From positions 248,001-312,000 of the forward strand of contig NZ_MDDR01000057.1 of assembly GCF_001870435.1 (NCBI RefSeq): DNA of 64,000 nt, written 5' to 3'. This DNA comes from Pseudomonas costantinii. Its GTDB lineage: Bacteria > Pseudomonadota > Gammaproteobacteria > Pseudomonadales > Pseudomonadaceae. The translations under genes and the position numbers were made by a program. Under the pieces are notes generated by a model. It was not told where the DNA came from and ran no database searches. It saw nothing but the letters and a program-made list of their open reading frames with translations. Each line of letters starts with the position of its first letter. Position 1 is the stretch's first letter. Shown piece by piece: positions 26,121-34,820 of this stretch.

Positions 26121-27251
26121 ATGCGTAAACTTCTAGCGTTCACCGTCACCATGGCCCTGATTGCCGCCGTCGCCGCGTATCTGGTCTGGACCCAGGAGCG
26201 CCCCGTGGCGCATTACCTGTCCGACCTGCGCATCACCTTGGCCGTCAACGAAGGCGTGCCCGCCGATCGTGGCAATTTGCTGGGCATCCAGCCGGAGCTG
26301 TTCCCCGCCGACTACCAGAGCCTGGAACGCCTGCACCTGAAGCTTGCGGCTTACCTGCAAAAAGCCCGAGTTCAGGGCTTGATCAACAACAAGACCATCG
26401 TCGTGCTGCCGGAACATATCGGTACTTGGCTGATGCTCAGCGGCGAAAAAAACGAGCTGTACCAGGCCATCCATCTCAAGGACGCAATGAACTGGCTGTC
26501 GGCCAGCAACCCACTGTTGTTTGCGCGGGCGTGGATCAGCGCCACGGGCGACAACCGTATGGATGACGCTTACTTGCGCATGAAAGCCCCGGCGATGGCC
26601 CGCGACTATCAGGTGCTGTTCGGTGGTTTGGCCAAGGAATTTGGCGTCACCTTGGTAGCCGGCTCCATTGCCCTGCCCAACCCAAGCGTCAGCGAGGGGC
26701 AACTGCAGGTCGGCCATGGCGCGTTGTACAACGCCAGCCTGGTGTTCGATGCGAACGGCTTACCCGTGGGCCAACCGCAGCGCCAGCTCTATCCGATCTA
26801 CGATGAGCGCGGTTTTATCGAACCGGGTGATGAAAACATCGTCAGCGTGGTCGACACCCCCGCCGGGCGCCTGGGTATCCTGATCGGCAGCGACAGCTGG
26901 TACCCGGACAACTACCGAAAACTCAATGAGCAAGGCGCGCAATTGGTCGCGGTGCCAGCATTTGTGACTGGCCGCGACACTTGGGATAGACCATGGCGCG
27001 GCTTCAAAAGCGTCTCGACGCCACCCGAAATCAGCCTCAAACCCGAAGAACTCAGTGAGGGCGAAGCCTGGCGCCGCCTCACCCTGATCAGTCAGCAGCC
27101 GATCAGCCAGGCAACCGCTGGCATGAGCGTGTTCCTGCGCGGGCAGTTCTGGGACTTGGGCACGGCCGGACACAGCTTCTTGAGCAGCAACGGGCAAATC
27201 TTTGCCGACCGCGACGCCCGTGGCGCGCGCCTGCTGAACATCTGGTTGTAA
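26121..27251 (+). CDS. carbon-nitrogen hydrolase (nitrilase) fold protein lacking catalytic Lys and Cys
   Basis: A 376-residue protein with an N-terminal hydrophobic segment (LLAFTVTMALIAAVAAYLVW), hence membrane-anchored or periplasmic. The nitrilase fold is recognisable: VLPEHIGTW holds the catalytic Glu (about residue 98), and GFIEPGDEN and LGILIGSDSWYPDNYRKL align with the segments that normally hold Lys and Cys. The position expected to be Cys is Gly256 (LIGSD in place of ICxD), and the R-K-x-H segment reads RQLY, with Gln near 222. It may be a pseudoenzyme or a binding protein. The ATG at 26121 (MRKLLAF) is chosen as it starts the signal segment. Confidence 0.75.
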   Translation: MRKLLAFTVTMALIAAVAAYLVWTQERPVAHYLSDLRITLAVNEGVPADRGNLLGIQPELFPADYQSLERLHLKLAAYLQKARVQGLINNKTIVVLPEHIGTWLMLSGEKNELYQAIHLKDAMNWLSASNPLLFARAWISATGDNRMDDAYLRMKAPAMARDYQVLFGGLAKEFGVTLVAGSIALPNPSVSEGQLQVGHGALYNASLVFDANGLPVGQPQRQLYPIYDERGFIEPGDENIVSVVDTPAGRLGILIGSDSWYPDNYRKLNEQGAQLVAVPAFVTGRDTWDRPWRGFKSVSTPPEISLKPEELSEGEAWRRLTLISQQPISQATAGMSVFLRGQFWDLGTAGHSFLSSNGQIFADRDARGARLLNIWL

Positions 27252-27255
27252 CGCC

Positions 27256-28290
27256 TTGAAACCGGTGCGCCTAGGCGATCTGTCAGTGGGTTTCGTGCAC
27301 ACCCTGGCCGACGCTATTCAAAGCCACGGCCTGGACCCGCAACCGCTGCTGCTGCAATACGGCCTGGACCCGGCGCGCCTCGCCGAAGCTGGCGCACGCC
27401 TATCGATCCCGCGCTATATGCGCCTGGGCCATGCGGCCATCCAACTCACCGGCGACCCGAGCCTGGGCCTGCGCATGGGCCAACTCAGTCGCTTGAGCCA
27501 GGCGGGTCTTGCGGGTGTCACCGCCGCTCAAGCGCCCAACGTACGCGAAGCCGCCCGCACGTTGACCCGTTTCGAAGCGCTGTACGGTTCCAACTATCGC
27601 GGGCAGTCGAGCTTTCATGAGGATGCCGACGGCGCCTGGCTGCGTTTCTATTCGATCAGCCCGTACAACGCCTACAACCGTTTTGTAGTGGACTCGATCA
27701 TCTCCGGCTGGCTGCACCAGTTGTCGAGCCTGGCCCAACACGCGGTGCAGGCGCAGCGCATCGACATTGAATTCGATACACCGGATTACAGCGAACACTA
27801 CCGCGTGTTGGGTGATAGCCCGATTCACTTCGGCGCCGACGCCAATCAACTGCGCCTCAGCCAACAAACCCTGGCCATGCGCAATCCACAGCATTGCCCG
27901 AGCACCTGGCAACTGTTATTGCAGCTGTGTGAAAGGGAGTTGGAGCAGTTGACCCGCACCCGCAGCCTGCGCGAGCGCATTACCCGGTTGCTCGGGCCGA
28001 TGCTCAATGGTGGCCGGGAACCCGACCTGGAAGAAGTGGCGGCACGCTTGAAGCTGCCGACCTGGACATTGCGCCGTAAACTGGCCGAAGAAGGCACTCA
28101 GTTCCGGGCGATTCTCAACGATACCCGCCGCGACTTGGCCATGACCTACATTCGCGATACGGAATTGGCGTTCGGCGAGATCGCCTACTTGCTCGGTTTT
28201 GCCTCAGCCCAAGCCTTTCAACGGGCGTTCAGGCGGTGGAACAACCAGACCCCAGGGGAGTTTCGCCGCAGTCAACGGCATTCCGCCTGA
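27256..28290 (+). CDS. AraC-family transcriptional regulator (OruR/ArgR-type layout)
   Basis: A protein of about 344 residues with an N-terminal Arabinose_bd-like sensing domain (about 20-205) and a C-terminal double HTH (EEVAARLKLPTWTLRRKLAEEG and FGEIAYLLGFASAQAFQRAFRRWNNQTPGEFR). It begins 4 nt after the stop of the nitrilase-fold gene, so the two are one operon, and its effector or target may relate to that protein. The start is uncertain: TTG at 27256 is used because no ATG precedes the domain; GTG at 27265 is an alternative. Confidence 0.83.
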   Translation: MKPVRLGDLSVGFVHTLADAIQSHGLDPQPLLLQYGLDPARLAEAGARLSIPRYMRLGHAAIQLTGDPSLGLRMGQLSRLSQAGLAGVTAAQAPNVREAARTLTRFEALYGSNYRGQSSFHEDADGAWLRFYSISPYNAYNRFVVDSIISGWLHQLSSLAQHAVQAQRIDIEFDTPDYSEHYRVLGDSPIHFGADANQLRLSQQTLAMRNPQHCPSTWQLLLQLCERELEQLTRTRSLRERITRLLGPMLNGGREPDLEEVAARLKLPTWTLRRKLAEEGTQFRAILNDTRRDLAMTYIRDTELAFGEIAYLLGFASAQAFQRAFRRWNNQTPGEFRRSQRHSA

Positions 28291-28298
28291 AGTCGGTC

Positions 28299-28385
28299 TT
28301 ACAGCTCGGTTGCGTCATCAGCCGGATCCAGGGGATCCAATTCAAACGCGTGGTACTCCAGCAGTTCTTCCTGGTAATCGTCCAT
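28299..28385 (-). CDS. 28-residue acidic small protein
   Basis: A short open frame of 28 codons starting MDDYQEELLEYHAFELDP and ending PADDATEL. Eleven residues are Asp or Glu, and there is no Lys or Arg. GAAGGAG lies about 7 nt before the ATG, one of the best ribosome-binding sites in the window, which supports translation. No signal peptide or membrane segment. Function unknown. It lies convergent to the AraC gene, 8 bp from its stop. Confidence 0.65.
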   Translation of the reverse strand: MDDYQEELLEYHAFELDPLDPADDATEL

Positions 28386-28545
28386 GGTGGACTCCTTCTC
28401 TGTTAAAAGCGGTTGCAGATAAATGACCTGCAAACCCAGCCTAAAGTGCCGTGATGACGAAAAAATGTCGGCGCCATGACGTTCCTGCACTTCAAGATTA
28501 AACGTAGCAGCGCTGTGCTGATTTAGCACTCGGGTTTTTAGATGC

Positions 28546-28570
28546 GATTGCAATCATTGCAATTGCAATC
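28546..28570. promoter_or_regulatory. MarR-type operator before the AceE C-terminal-like gene
   Basis: GATTGCAAT (28546-28554) and ATTGCAATC (28562-28570) are inverted arms, and within the region TTGCAATTGCAA (28557-28568) is a perfect 12-bp palindrome. The same 12-mer occurs at 30188-30199 between the MarR and aceE-like genes. This strongly suggests one regulator controls both. Confidence 0.75.
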
Positions 28571-28622
28571 AAATAACAATTTCCATTAGGGTAGTGGCAT
28601 TCGTAGCCAGGTGCCCCACCCC

Positions 28623-29627
28623 ATGACCACCACTACCGCACACTCCGCGCAGCTTTGCATCGACGCATTGAGCACCACAGGACATACCAGCAGCTCGCCG
28701 CTGTACACGGTCATGACCATGGCCAATACCTTGGAATTCAGCCGACAGGCATGGGTGATTCGCGGCCAGTCACGCTCCCGGCGGGTGAAGGGTTGGCCCA
28801 CTTGGTTTGCCCGCAACACCGGGGAAAAGCCAATGTTGTATCTGCACAGCGCAGCGTCATCGGCGCAGCTGTGCGCACTGTCAGGCGAGACCTCGCAACG
28901 GGGCATCCTGTGCAACGACATCGAAAATCAGCCTTCGCCTTGGCCCAAGGGAACCCAGCCTTCCCTGCCGATGTGGCTGGCAACCCATCCACGCTGCACG
29001 CCATATGACCCCGCCTCAGGGGAAGAGGCCCAGGCGATTGTGCTGGAGGGGTTGCGTACGCTGTATGTCGACGGCAAGCCAGGGTTTTATTACCTGGCGC
29101 TGCATGATCATGAAAACGCAATGCCGCTGAACACGCAGGATCGTGAGGATGCGCTCAAGGGCATGTACCCGATCCAGCGGGGTCACTCAGGCAATGTGCG
29201 CTTGCTCGGCGCAGGGCGGGCGTTTGAGGAAGTCGTGCAGGCCGCGAAATTGCTTGAACAGGATTGGAACGTCACGGCGCAACTGTGGAGTTGCCCCAGC
29301 TACACACGGTTGGCCCGCGAGGCAGCGTCGGCTGAGCGCTGGAACCGCCTGCACCCCACGGCGCCCAAACAAAGCTGCCATTTGCGTGATTGCCTGGCCG
29401 GGAATACGGCGCCGGTGATTGCCGTCACGGGTTATCCGCAGCCGATTGTCGATCAGTTGGCGGCCTATGTAGACGCGCGATTTGTCGCGCTGGGCGCGGG
29501 GTCTGTGCAGGCGTGCGCGCCCAATCGCTATTGGATTGTGGTGTCGGCGCTCAGAGCGTTAGCGGATGAGGGGCGTATTGATGCCGAGCGAGTCAAAGCC
29601 GCGATACGTCGGTATCACCTCAAATGA
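28623..29627 (+). CDS. stand-alone, diverged homologue of the C-terminal part of pyruvate dehydrogenase E1 (AceE)
   Basis: A 334-residue protein. From about residue 110 it follows the C-terminal third of the AceE-like protein encoded at 30263: CTPYDPASGEE, GLRTLYVDGKPGFYYLAL, LKGMYPIQ, VRLLGAGRAFEEVVQAAKLLEQDWNV, ERWNRLHP, CLAGNTAPVIAVTGY, and ALRALADEGRIDAERV each have a clear counterpart there. The ThDP-binding N-terminal domain is absent. The first 110 residues match only weakly. It cannot be an E1 enzyme alone; it could bind E1 or E2 or be decaying. ATG at 28623 is preferred over GTG at 28611. A MarR-type operator lies 53 bp upstream. Confidence 0.75.
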   Translation: MTTTTAHSAQLCIDALSTTGHTSSSPLYTVMTMANTLEFSRQAWVIRGQSRSRRVKGWPTWFARNTGEKPMLYLHSAASSAQLCALSGETSQRGILCNDIENQPSPWPKGTQPSLPMWLATHPRCTPYDPASGEEAQAIVLEGLRTLYVDGKPGFYYLALHDHENAMPLNTQDREDALKGMYPIQRGHSGNVRLLGAGRAFEEVVQAAKLLEQDWNVTAQLWSCPSYTRLAREAASAERWNRLHPTAPKQSCHLRDCLAGNTAPVIAVTGYPQPIVDQLAAYVDARFVALGAGSVQACAPNRYWIVVSALRALADEGRIDAERVKAAIRRYHLK

Positions 29628-29646
29628 ATTGGCCCCTCACGGTATC

Positions 29647-30117
29647 TCAGGTTTTGCGGCGGCTCCGGGTCTGCACACCCGCCTCCATCGCCAACCCCGC
29701 AGCGCGCTCCAGCGCATCGGCAAACATCTGGCGCTGCTCCGGCTCGATTTGCGACAGGAACAACTCATCGACCGTGCTTTCGTAAATTTTCCACATCTTT
29801 TTGCGCAACACCCGGCCGGCGTCGGTGATTGAGGCAAAGGCTGCGCGTCCGTCGCCATCAGAACGGGACCGCTCCACCAGGCCGTCCTTTTCCAGGCGGT
29901 CTACCAAGCGCGTCAAGTTGTAGCGCTCAATGGCCAGCACATCGGCCAACTCATGCATGCGACGGGTGCCATCGGGACCGCTTTCCAGGCCCCACAACGC
30001 GTCGTACCAGGCATACGGCGGCAGGTCTGCCTCGGCCAGCCGGCGTTCGATTTCACGGATGACCGTCCTGTGGGCCCTGACAAAACGGAACCATACATCA
30101 GGCTCTTTCGACGACAT
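29647..30117 (-). CDS. MarR-family transcriptional regulator
   Basis: A 156-residue winged-helix protein: ELADVLAIERYNLTRLVDRLEKDGLVERSRSDGDGRAAFASITDAGR is the recognition helix and wing. It is divergent from the aceE-like gene and convergent with the E1-C-terminal-like gene. Palindromes TTGCAATTGCAA lie before both of those genes, so it probably represses them, and a half site (GTTGCAAT, near 30150) lies before its own start. The ATG at 30117 (MSSKEPDVWFR) is preferred over an upstream in-frame start at 30141. Confidence 0.87.
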   Translation of the reverse strand: MSSKEPDVWFRFVRAHRTVIREIERRLAEADLPPYAWYDALWGLESGPDGTRRMHELADVLAIERYNLTRLVDRLEKDGLVERSRSDGDGRAAFASITDAGRVLRKKMWKIYESTVDELFLSQIEPEQRQMFADALERAAGLAMEAGVQTRSRRKT

Positions 30118-30183
30118 GCAACACCATCCGGGGAATTTCAAGAAGGTTGCAATAGTAGCTCATCCCGCGCTAGATTCAGGCAT

Positions 30184-30204
30184 GTAGTTGCAATTGCAAT
30201 TACA
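30184..30204. promoter_or_regulatory. MarR-type operator in the marR-aceE intergenic region
   Basis: The perfect palindrome TTGCAATTGCAA (30188-30199) lies inside a longer imperfect one, GTAG...TTAC. It is identical to the core before the gene at 28623. Confidence 0.75.
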
Positions 30205-30262
30205 TTGGCGATACTCCCACAAAGAGCTCGCCGCTTGAAATCCGCCTACCCTGGAGCCTCAC

Positions 30263-32923
30263 ATGACCCCGAAGAACGCAGTAAGACTGGACGACGATCC
30301 ACAGGAAACCCGCGAGTGGCTGGAGTCCATCGAATCGGTGCTGTCCACCGAAGGCCGCCCACGTGCCCATTACCTGATTGATCAGTTGCTGGATTTCGAC
30401 GTAGCGCGGCATGGCGACTTCTACGGGCGGGTGACCACCCCCTACATCAACACCATCCCGGTAGACCGCCAATTGCCCTACCCCGGCAACCTGGCTATCG
30501 AGCGTCGCACCAATGCGTTTATCCGCTGGAATGCCATGGCTATGGTGTTGCGCGCGGGTAAACACTCAGGCGTCGGTGGGCATATCGCGACCTACGCGTC
30601 AGCCGCCGTGCTGTACGACGTAGGCTTCGATCACTTCTTCCGTGGCCGAACCGATAGCTTTGACGGCGACCTGGTGTATATCCAGGGCCACTCCTCACCG
30701 GGTATCTATGGCCGCGCTTACCTCGAAGGCCGTATCAGCGAAGCGCAACTGGACAACTTTCGCCGCGAGGCCGGCGGTGAGGGTTTGTCCTCCTATCCTC
30801 ACCCGCGTCTGATGCCGGACTTCTGGCAATTCCCCACCGTGTCCATGGGGCTCGGGCCGATCACTGCGGCGTATCAAGCGCGCTTTATGCGTTATTTGGA
30901 GTTTCGCAACCTCAAGCAGTACCAGGGCCGCAAGGTCTGGGCGTTCCTCGGTGATGGCGAAATGGACCAGCCGGAATCCCTGGCCGCCATATCCCTGGCG
31001 GGTCGCGAGAAACTCGACAACCTGATCTTCGTGGTCAACTGCAACCTGCAACGCCTGGACGGCCCAGTGCGGGGTAATGCCAAGGTAATCCAGGAATTCG
31101 AAAGCCTGTACCGCGCTGCCGGCTGGAATGTGATCAAGGTAATCTGGGGCGGTGGCTGGGATGCCCTGCTGGAAAAAGACAAAAGCGGCTTGCTGCGTCA
31201 ACGCATGATGGAATGCGTAGACGGCGACTATCAGAACTACAAATCGCAAAACGGCGCCTATGTGCGCGAACACTTCTTCGGCAAATATCCCGAGTTGCTG
31301 GCGTTGGTTGCGGACATGTCCGACGACGATATCTGGAAACTCTCACGGGGCGGCCATGACCCGGACAAGGTCTACAACGCTTACGCCGCCGCCGTACGCC
31401 ACAGTGGCCAACCGACGGTGATCCTGGCCAAGACCGTCAAGGGCTTTGGCATGGGCGAAGCCGGCGAAGGCCAGAACATCAACCACCAACTGAAGAAGAT
31501 GGGCGCCGACGCCGTAAAAGCCTTTCGCGATCGCTTCGGTCTGGAAGTGGCCGACGACCAACTCGACGAAATCCCTTACCTCAAGCCGGCCGCCGACAGC
31601 GAGGAAGCCCGCTATTTCGCCGCACGTCGCCAAGCCTTGGGCGGTTACGTTCCCGCGCGCCACAGCGCGGTCGAGTCGCTGAAAATCCCCGACTTGAATG
31701 CATTTGTCACGCAACTGAAAGACACCGGCGACCGCGCCATCTCCACCACCATGGCCTTTGTGCGCATCCTCGGCACCCTGCTCAAAGACCCGCACCTGGG
31801 CAAGCTGATCGTGCCCATCGTGCCGGATGAGTCGCGGACCTTCGGCATGGAAAGCCTGTTCCGCCAGATCGGCATCCACTCCGCCGTCGGCCAGCTCTAT
31901 ACCCCACAGGATGCCGGGCAACTGAGCTACTACAAGGAAAGCAAAGACGGACAGATCATGCAGGAAGGCCTGAATGAGTCTGGCGCCATTTCCTCATGGA
32001 TCGCAGCCAGTACGTCCTACAGCAACCACGGCCTGATGACCGTCCCGTTCTATATTTTCTACTCGATGTTCGGCTTCCAGCGCGTCGGTGACCTGGCCTG
32101 GGCGGCAGGTGATGCGCGAGCGCGTGGATTCCTGCTCGGCGCTACGTCCGGGCGCACCACGTTGATGGGTGAAGGCTTGCAGCATGACGATGGCCACAGC
32201 CATATCCTTTCATCGGTGATCCCATGCTGCGTCTCGTATGACCCGACCTTTGCCTACGAACTGGCGGTCATCATTCGTGAGGGCATGCGGCGCATGTATG
32301 TCGAGCAGGAGGACATCTACTACTACATCACCCTGCTCAACGAAAACTACCCGCACCCGGCGATGCCCGAAGGCGCAGAAAGTGGGATTCTCAAAGGCAT
32401 GTACCGATTGAGCACCCACAAGCAGGCGCAGGTGCAATTGATGGGCAGTGGTTCAATCTTGCGGGAAGTGATTGCCGCCGCTGAATTGCTCAGCAGTGAT
32501 TTCAACATACAAAGCGCTGTCTGGAGCGTGACCAGCCTTACCGAACTACGCCGCGACGGGCACGAGGTGGAACGCTGGAATCTGCTGCACCCGGAAAACG
32601 AGCCACGCTTGAGTTATGTGGAGCAATGCTTGGCCGGGCAGACGGGACCGGTGGTGGTAGCAACTGACTACATGAAGTTGTTTGCCGACCAGATTCGCCC
32701 ATTCGTCTCGGGCCACCGCTTTGTGGCATTGGGCACGGATGGCTTCGGGCAATCGGATACCCGGGAAACCTTGCGTGAATTCTTTGAGGTGGACCGGCAT
32801 TTCATCGTACTGGCAGCGTTAAAGGCGCTGGCGGATGAAGGGGTGATGGGTCGCGATAAAGTCAGTGAGGCTATCAGCCGCTACGGGATCAACGTCGACA
32901 AGGCGAACCCCGTAGCGGTCTGA
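30263..32923 (+). CDS. accessory pyruvate (or 2-oxobutyrate) dehydrogenase E1, homodimeric type (AceE paralogue)
   Basis: An 886-residue full-length E1, the same length as E. coli AceE. The ThDP motif is GDGEMDQPE (230-238) ... VVNCNLQ; the active-site His segment is QNINHQLKKMG; VPDESRTFGMESLFRQIG and QEGLNESGA (catalytic Glu) are present. It should decarboxylate a 2-oxo acid and acetylate an E2 lipoyl domain. No E2 or E3 gene lies nearby, so it must use partners encoded elsewhere. Linkage to a MarR regulator marks it as inducible, not the housekeeping aceE. An MdeB-like 2-oxobutyrate role is possible. GGAG precedes the ATG. Confidence 0.9.
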   Translation: MTPKNAVRLDDDPQETREWLESIESVLSTEGRPRAHYLIDQLLDFDVARHGDFYGRVTTPYINTIPVDRQLPYPGNLAIERRTNAFIRWNAMAMVLRAGKHSGVGGHIATYASAAVLYDVGFDHFFRGRTDSFDGDLVYIQGHSSPGIYGRAYLEGRISEAQLDNFRREAGGEGLSSYPHPRLMPDFWQFPTVSMGLGPITAAYQARFMRYLEFRNLKQYQGRKVWAFLGDGEMDQPESLAAISLAGREKLDNLIFVVNCNLQRLDGPVRGNAKVIQEFESLYRAAGWNVIKVIWGGGWDALLEKDKSGLLRQRMMECVDGDYQNYKSQNGAYVREHFFGKYPELLALVADMSDDDIWKLSRGGHDPDKVYNAYAAAVRHSGQPTVILAKTVKGFGMGEAGEGQNINHQLKKMGADAVKAFRDRFGLEVADDQLDEIPYLKPAADSEEARYFAARRQALGGYVPARHSAVESLKIPDLNAFVTQLKDTGDRAISTTMAFVRILGTLLKDPHLGKLIVPIVPDESRTFGMESLFRQIGIHSAVGQLYTPQDAGQLSYYKESKDGQIMQEGLNESGAISSWIAASTSYSNHGLMTVPFYIFYSMFGFQRVGDLAWAAGDARARGFLLGATSGRTTLMGEGLQHDDGHSHILSSVIPCCVSYDPTFAYELAVIIREGMRRMYVEQEDIYYYITLLNENYPHPAMPEGAESGILKGMYRLSTHKQAQVQLMGSGSILREVIAAAELLSSDFNIQSAVWSVTSLTELRRDGHEVERWNLLHPENEPRLSYVEQCLAGQTGPVVVATDYMKLFADQIRPFVSGHRFVALGTDGFGQSDTRETLREFFEVDRHFIVLAALKALADEGVMGRDKVSEAISRYGINVDKANPVAV

Positions 32924-32924
32924 G

Positions 32925-33713
32925 TTACTGTGCGGGCGTTGGCAGGGGCGGAATCGCCTCTGTCGGCGCCGGCAAAGCCGGATTAGTCGCGGCAGGTGCC
33001 GATACTGGCTCGACCTTAGGGGTAATCGGCGCCGCCTCAACTGGCGGTGCTACCGGTTCCGACACGGCGGCAGCCGCCGGCTCTACCTTCGGTGCTTCGA
33101 CTTTCTCGGTCGCCGGAGCCACCTTGGGCTCCGGCACACCCAGCTCAGCCTTTGGCTGCTCGGGAATATGCGCAGCCTGCTTCACTTCCTGCGGCAGGAA
33201 CACGTCCACCAGCGCAAAGTAACGCTCATAGAACTTCGGTGCCGAGACCGTCTCGCTCGCCACCTTCACCATCGAGTCATCGGTGGAACCAATCGGCATC
33301 GACACCGAGCCCAATACACCCACACCCAAGCTCGCCGAGTTGTTGACCTTCTTCAACGCATAACGGTCCTGCAAGGCGTTGGCAAACATCGTCGAGTGAT
33401 TGTTGCCTTTGCCGTCATTGGCACACACCACGTTGAAGCTGATCTGCATGTGGGTTTCGCCGGTCTGCTGGAAGCTCTTGTTGCCCACCACCAGTTTCGG
33501 ATCGCTGCTGGTAATGATGTAGCCCTGGCTCAACAACGCACGTCGCGCCGCTTCACACGCCGCTACATCACTGACCGGGTAATCACGGGAAAACGTACCG
33601 GAGTCGTCGAAATTCTCATGTTCATAAATAGCGGTCTTGGGTGACGAGCAGCCCGCGGCGCCCGCCAGCACCAGCGCCAGCCCGAAGCTGCGCAAGTGAA
33701 ATGATGTCGACAT
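32925..33713 (-). CDS. DUF2242 family lipoprotein with Pro/Ala-rich tail
   Basis: A 262-residue exported protein with a lipoprotein-like signal (LALVLAGAAGC, Cys22). Residues about 28-180 match the DUF2242 pattern (ENFDDSGTFSRDYPVSDVAACEAARRALLSQGYII in part, then DRYALKKVNNSASLGVGVLGSVSMPIG). Residues about 185-262 are a low-complexity tail rich in Pro, Ala, Val and Glu that probably extends into the periplasm. Function unknown. Its stop is one base after the stop of the aceE-like gene (convergent). Confidence 0.82.
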   Translation of the reverse strand: MSTSFHLRSFGLALVLAGAAGCSSPKTAIYEHENFDDSGTFSRDYPVSDVAACEAARRALLSQGYIITSSDPKLVVGNKSFQQTGETHMQISFNVVCANDGKGNNHSTMFANALQDRYALKKVNNSASLGVGVLGSVSMPIGSTDDSMVKVASETVSAPKFYERYFALVDVFLPQEVKQAAHIPEQPKAELGVPEPKVAPATEKVEAPKVEPAAAAVSEPVAPPVEAAPITPKVEPVSAPAATNPALPAPTEAIPPLPTPAQ

Positions 33714-33802
33714 TGAAAATCCTGAGGAAAACGGTCCGGGCGGTATTGTGCAACAGAACGAGGCCTTGGCGCGCGCATTCCGTTCGGTAAAACGTCACAG
33801 AC

Positions 33803-34702
33803 CTATAGGACGGTGTCCGCAGGAAAAAGCTCGGCACACATATGGTCGATAAACACGCGCAGTTTGGCCGAGGCATGGCGACTTGATGGCCACAACATCC
33901 AGAAACTGCCGCGGTGTTCGAGATAGTCGTCCAGCACCCGTTGCAAACGCCCTTCACGCACCGCGTCACTGACCATGAAGTCCGGAAGGCAAGCGATGCC
34001 CAACCCTTCATGTACCACATGGTTGAGGGATTCAATCGTGGTGCTGACCAGCGGGGTGCGCAAAACCGGTTCTGCGGCGCCTGGCACGTGACGCAATGGC
34101 CAGGGCTCCAGCTTGCCGGTGGCGCAGAATTTATGGCGCAGGCAGGCGTGGCGGTTCAAGTCCTGGGGCTGTTGCGGGGTGCCGTATTGGGCGAAGTACT
34201 CGGGGGTGCCGACCAGAACCAACTGGTAATGCCCCAGATGACGCGCCATCAAGCGCGAATCTTCTGGCTTGCCGGTGCGAATCACCGCGTCGAAACCTTC
34301 TTCGATCACATCCACCATGCGGTCGGAAAAGTCCACATCCAGTTCGATATCCGGATAGGCACGCATGAAGTCGCTTAGCACCGGCATCAACAGGCCGCGC
34401 ACTTGCGGCAGGCTGACGCGCAGCTTGCCCCGGGGCGCAGCGCTGGCCTCGGTCAGCTCCTGCTCGGCTGCCTCGACCTCGGCCAGAATGCGCCGCGAAC
34501 GCTCAAGAAACAGCGCCCCTTCGCTGGTCAGGGTGATGCTGCGCGTACTGCGATGAAACAACCGGACGCCCAAGCGCTCTTCAGTACGTGCGATGCTTTT
34601 GCCCACGGCCGATGATGATACCCCCAGCATGCGGCCGGCAGCGGTAAAGCTACGGGTCTCCGCGACCTGCACGAACACCGAAAGACTGCCCAGACTGTCC
34701 AT
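33803..34702 (-). CDS. LysR-family regulator of the divergent MFS transporter
   Basis: A 299-residue LysR protein: HTH in SLSVFVQVAETRSFTAAGRMLGVSSSAVGKSIARTEE, then a substrate-binding-like domain. The type resembles Pseudomonas LysR regulators that are divergent from DHA1 efflux genes. The frame is open to 34939, but the ATG at 34702 (MDSLGSLSVF) gives the canonical N-terminus. The 118-bp gap to the MFS gene should hold their shared promoters. Confidence 0.86.
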   Translation of the reverse strand: MDSLGSLSVFVQVAETRSFTAAGRMLGVSSSAVGKSIARTEERLGVRLFHRSTRSITLTSEGALFLERSRRILAEVEAAEQELTEASAAPRGKLRVSLPQVRGLLMPVLSDFMRAYPDIELDVDFSDRMVDVIEEGFDAVIRTGKPEDSRLMARHLGHYQLVLVGTPEYFAQYGTPQQPQDLNRHACLRHKFCATGKLEPWPLRHVPGAAEPVLRTPLVSTTIESLNHVVHEGLGIACLPDFMVSDAVREGRLQRVLDDYLEHRGSFWMLWPSSRHASAKLRVFIDHMCAELFPADTVL

Positions 34703-34820
34703 GGCCTTCCCCTTGAAGATTGCGGACGCCTGCGTCCGATAAGTTCGGAACCTTAGCCTGTTTTTCCGCCGTTCACAGCCCCCTACTCTGGCTCCTTGCC
34801 CTTTTGCATGGATACGGAAC

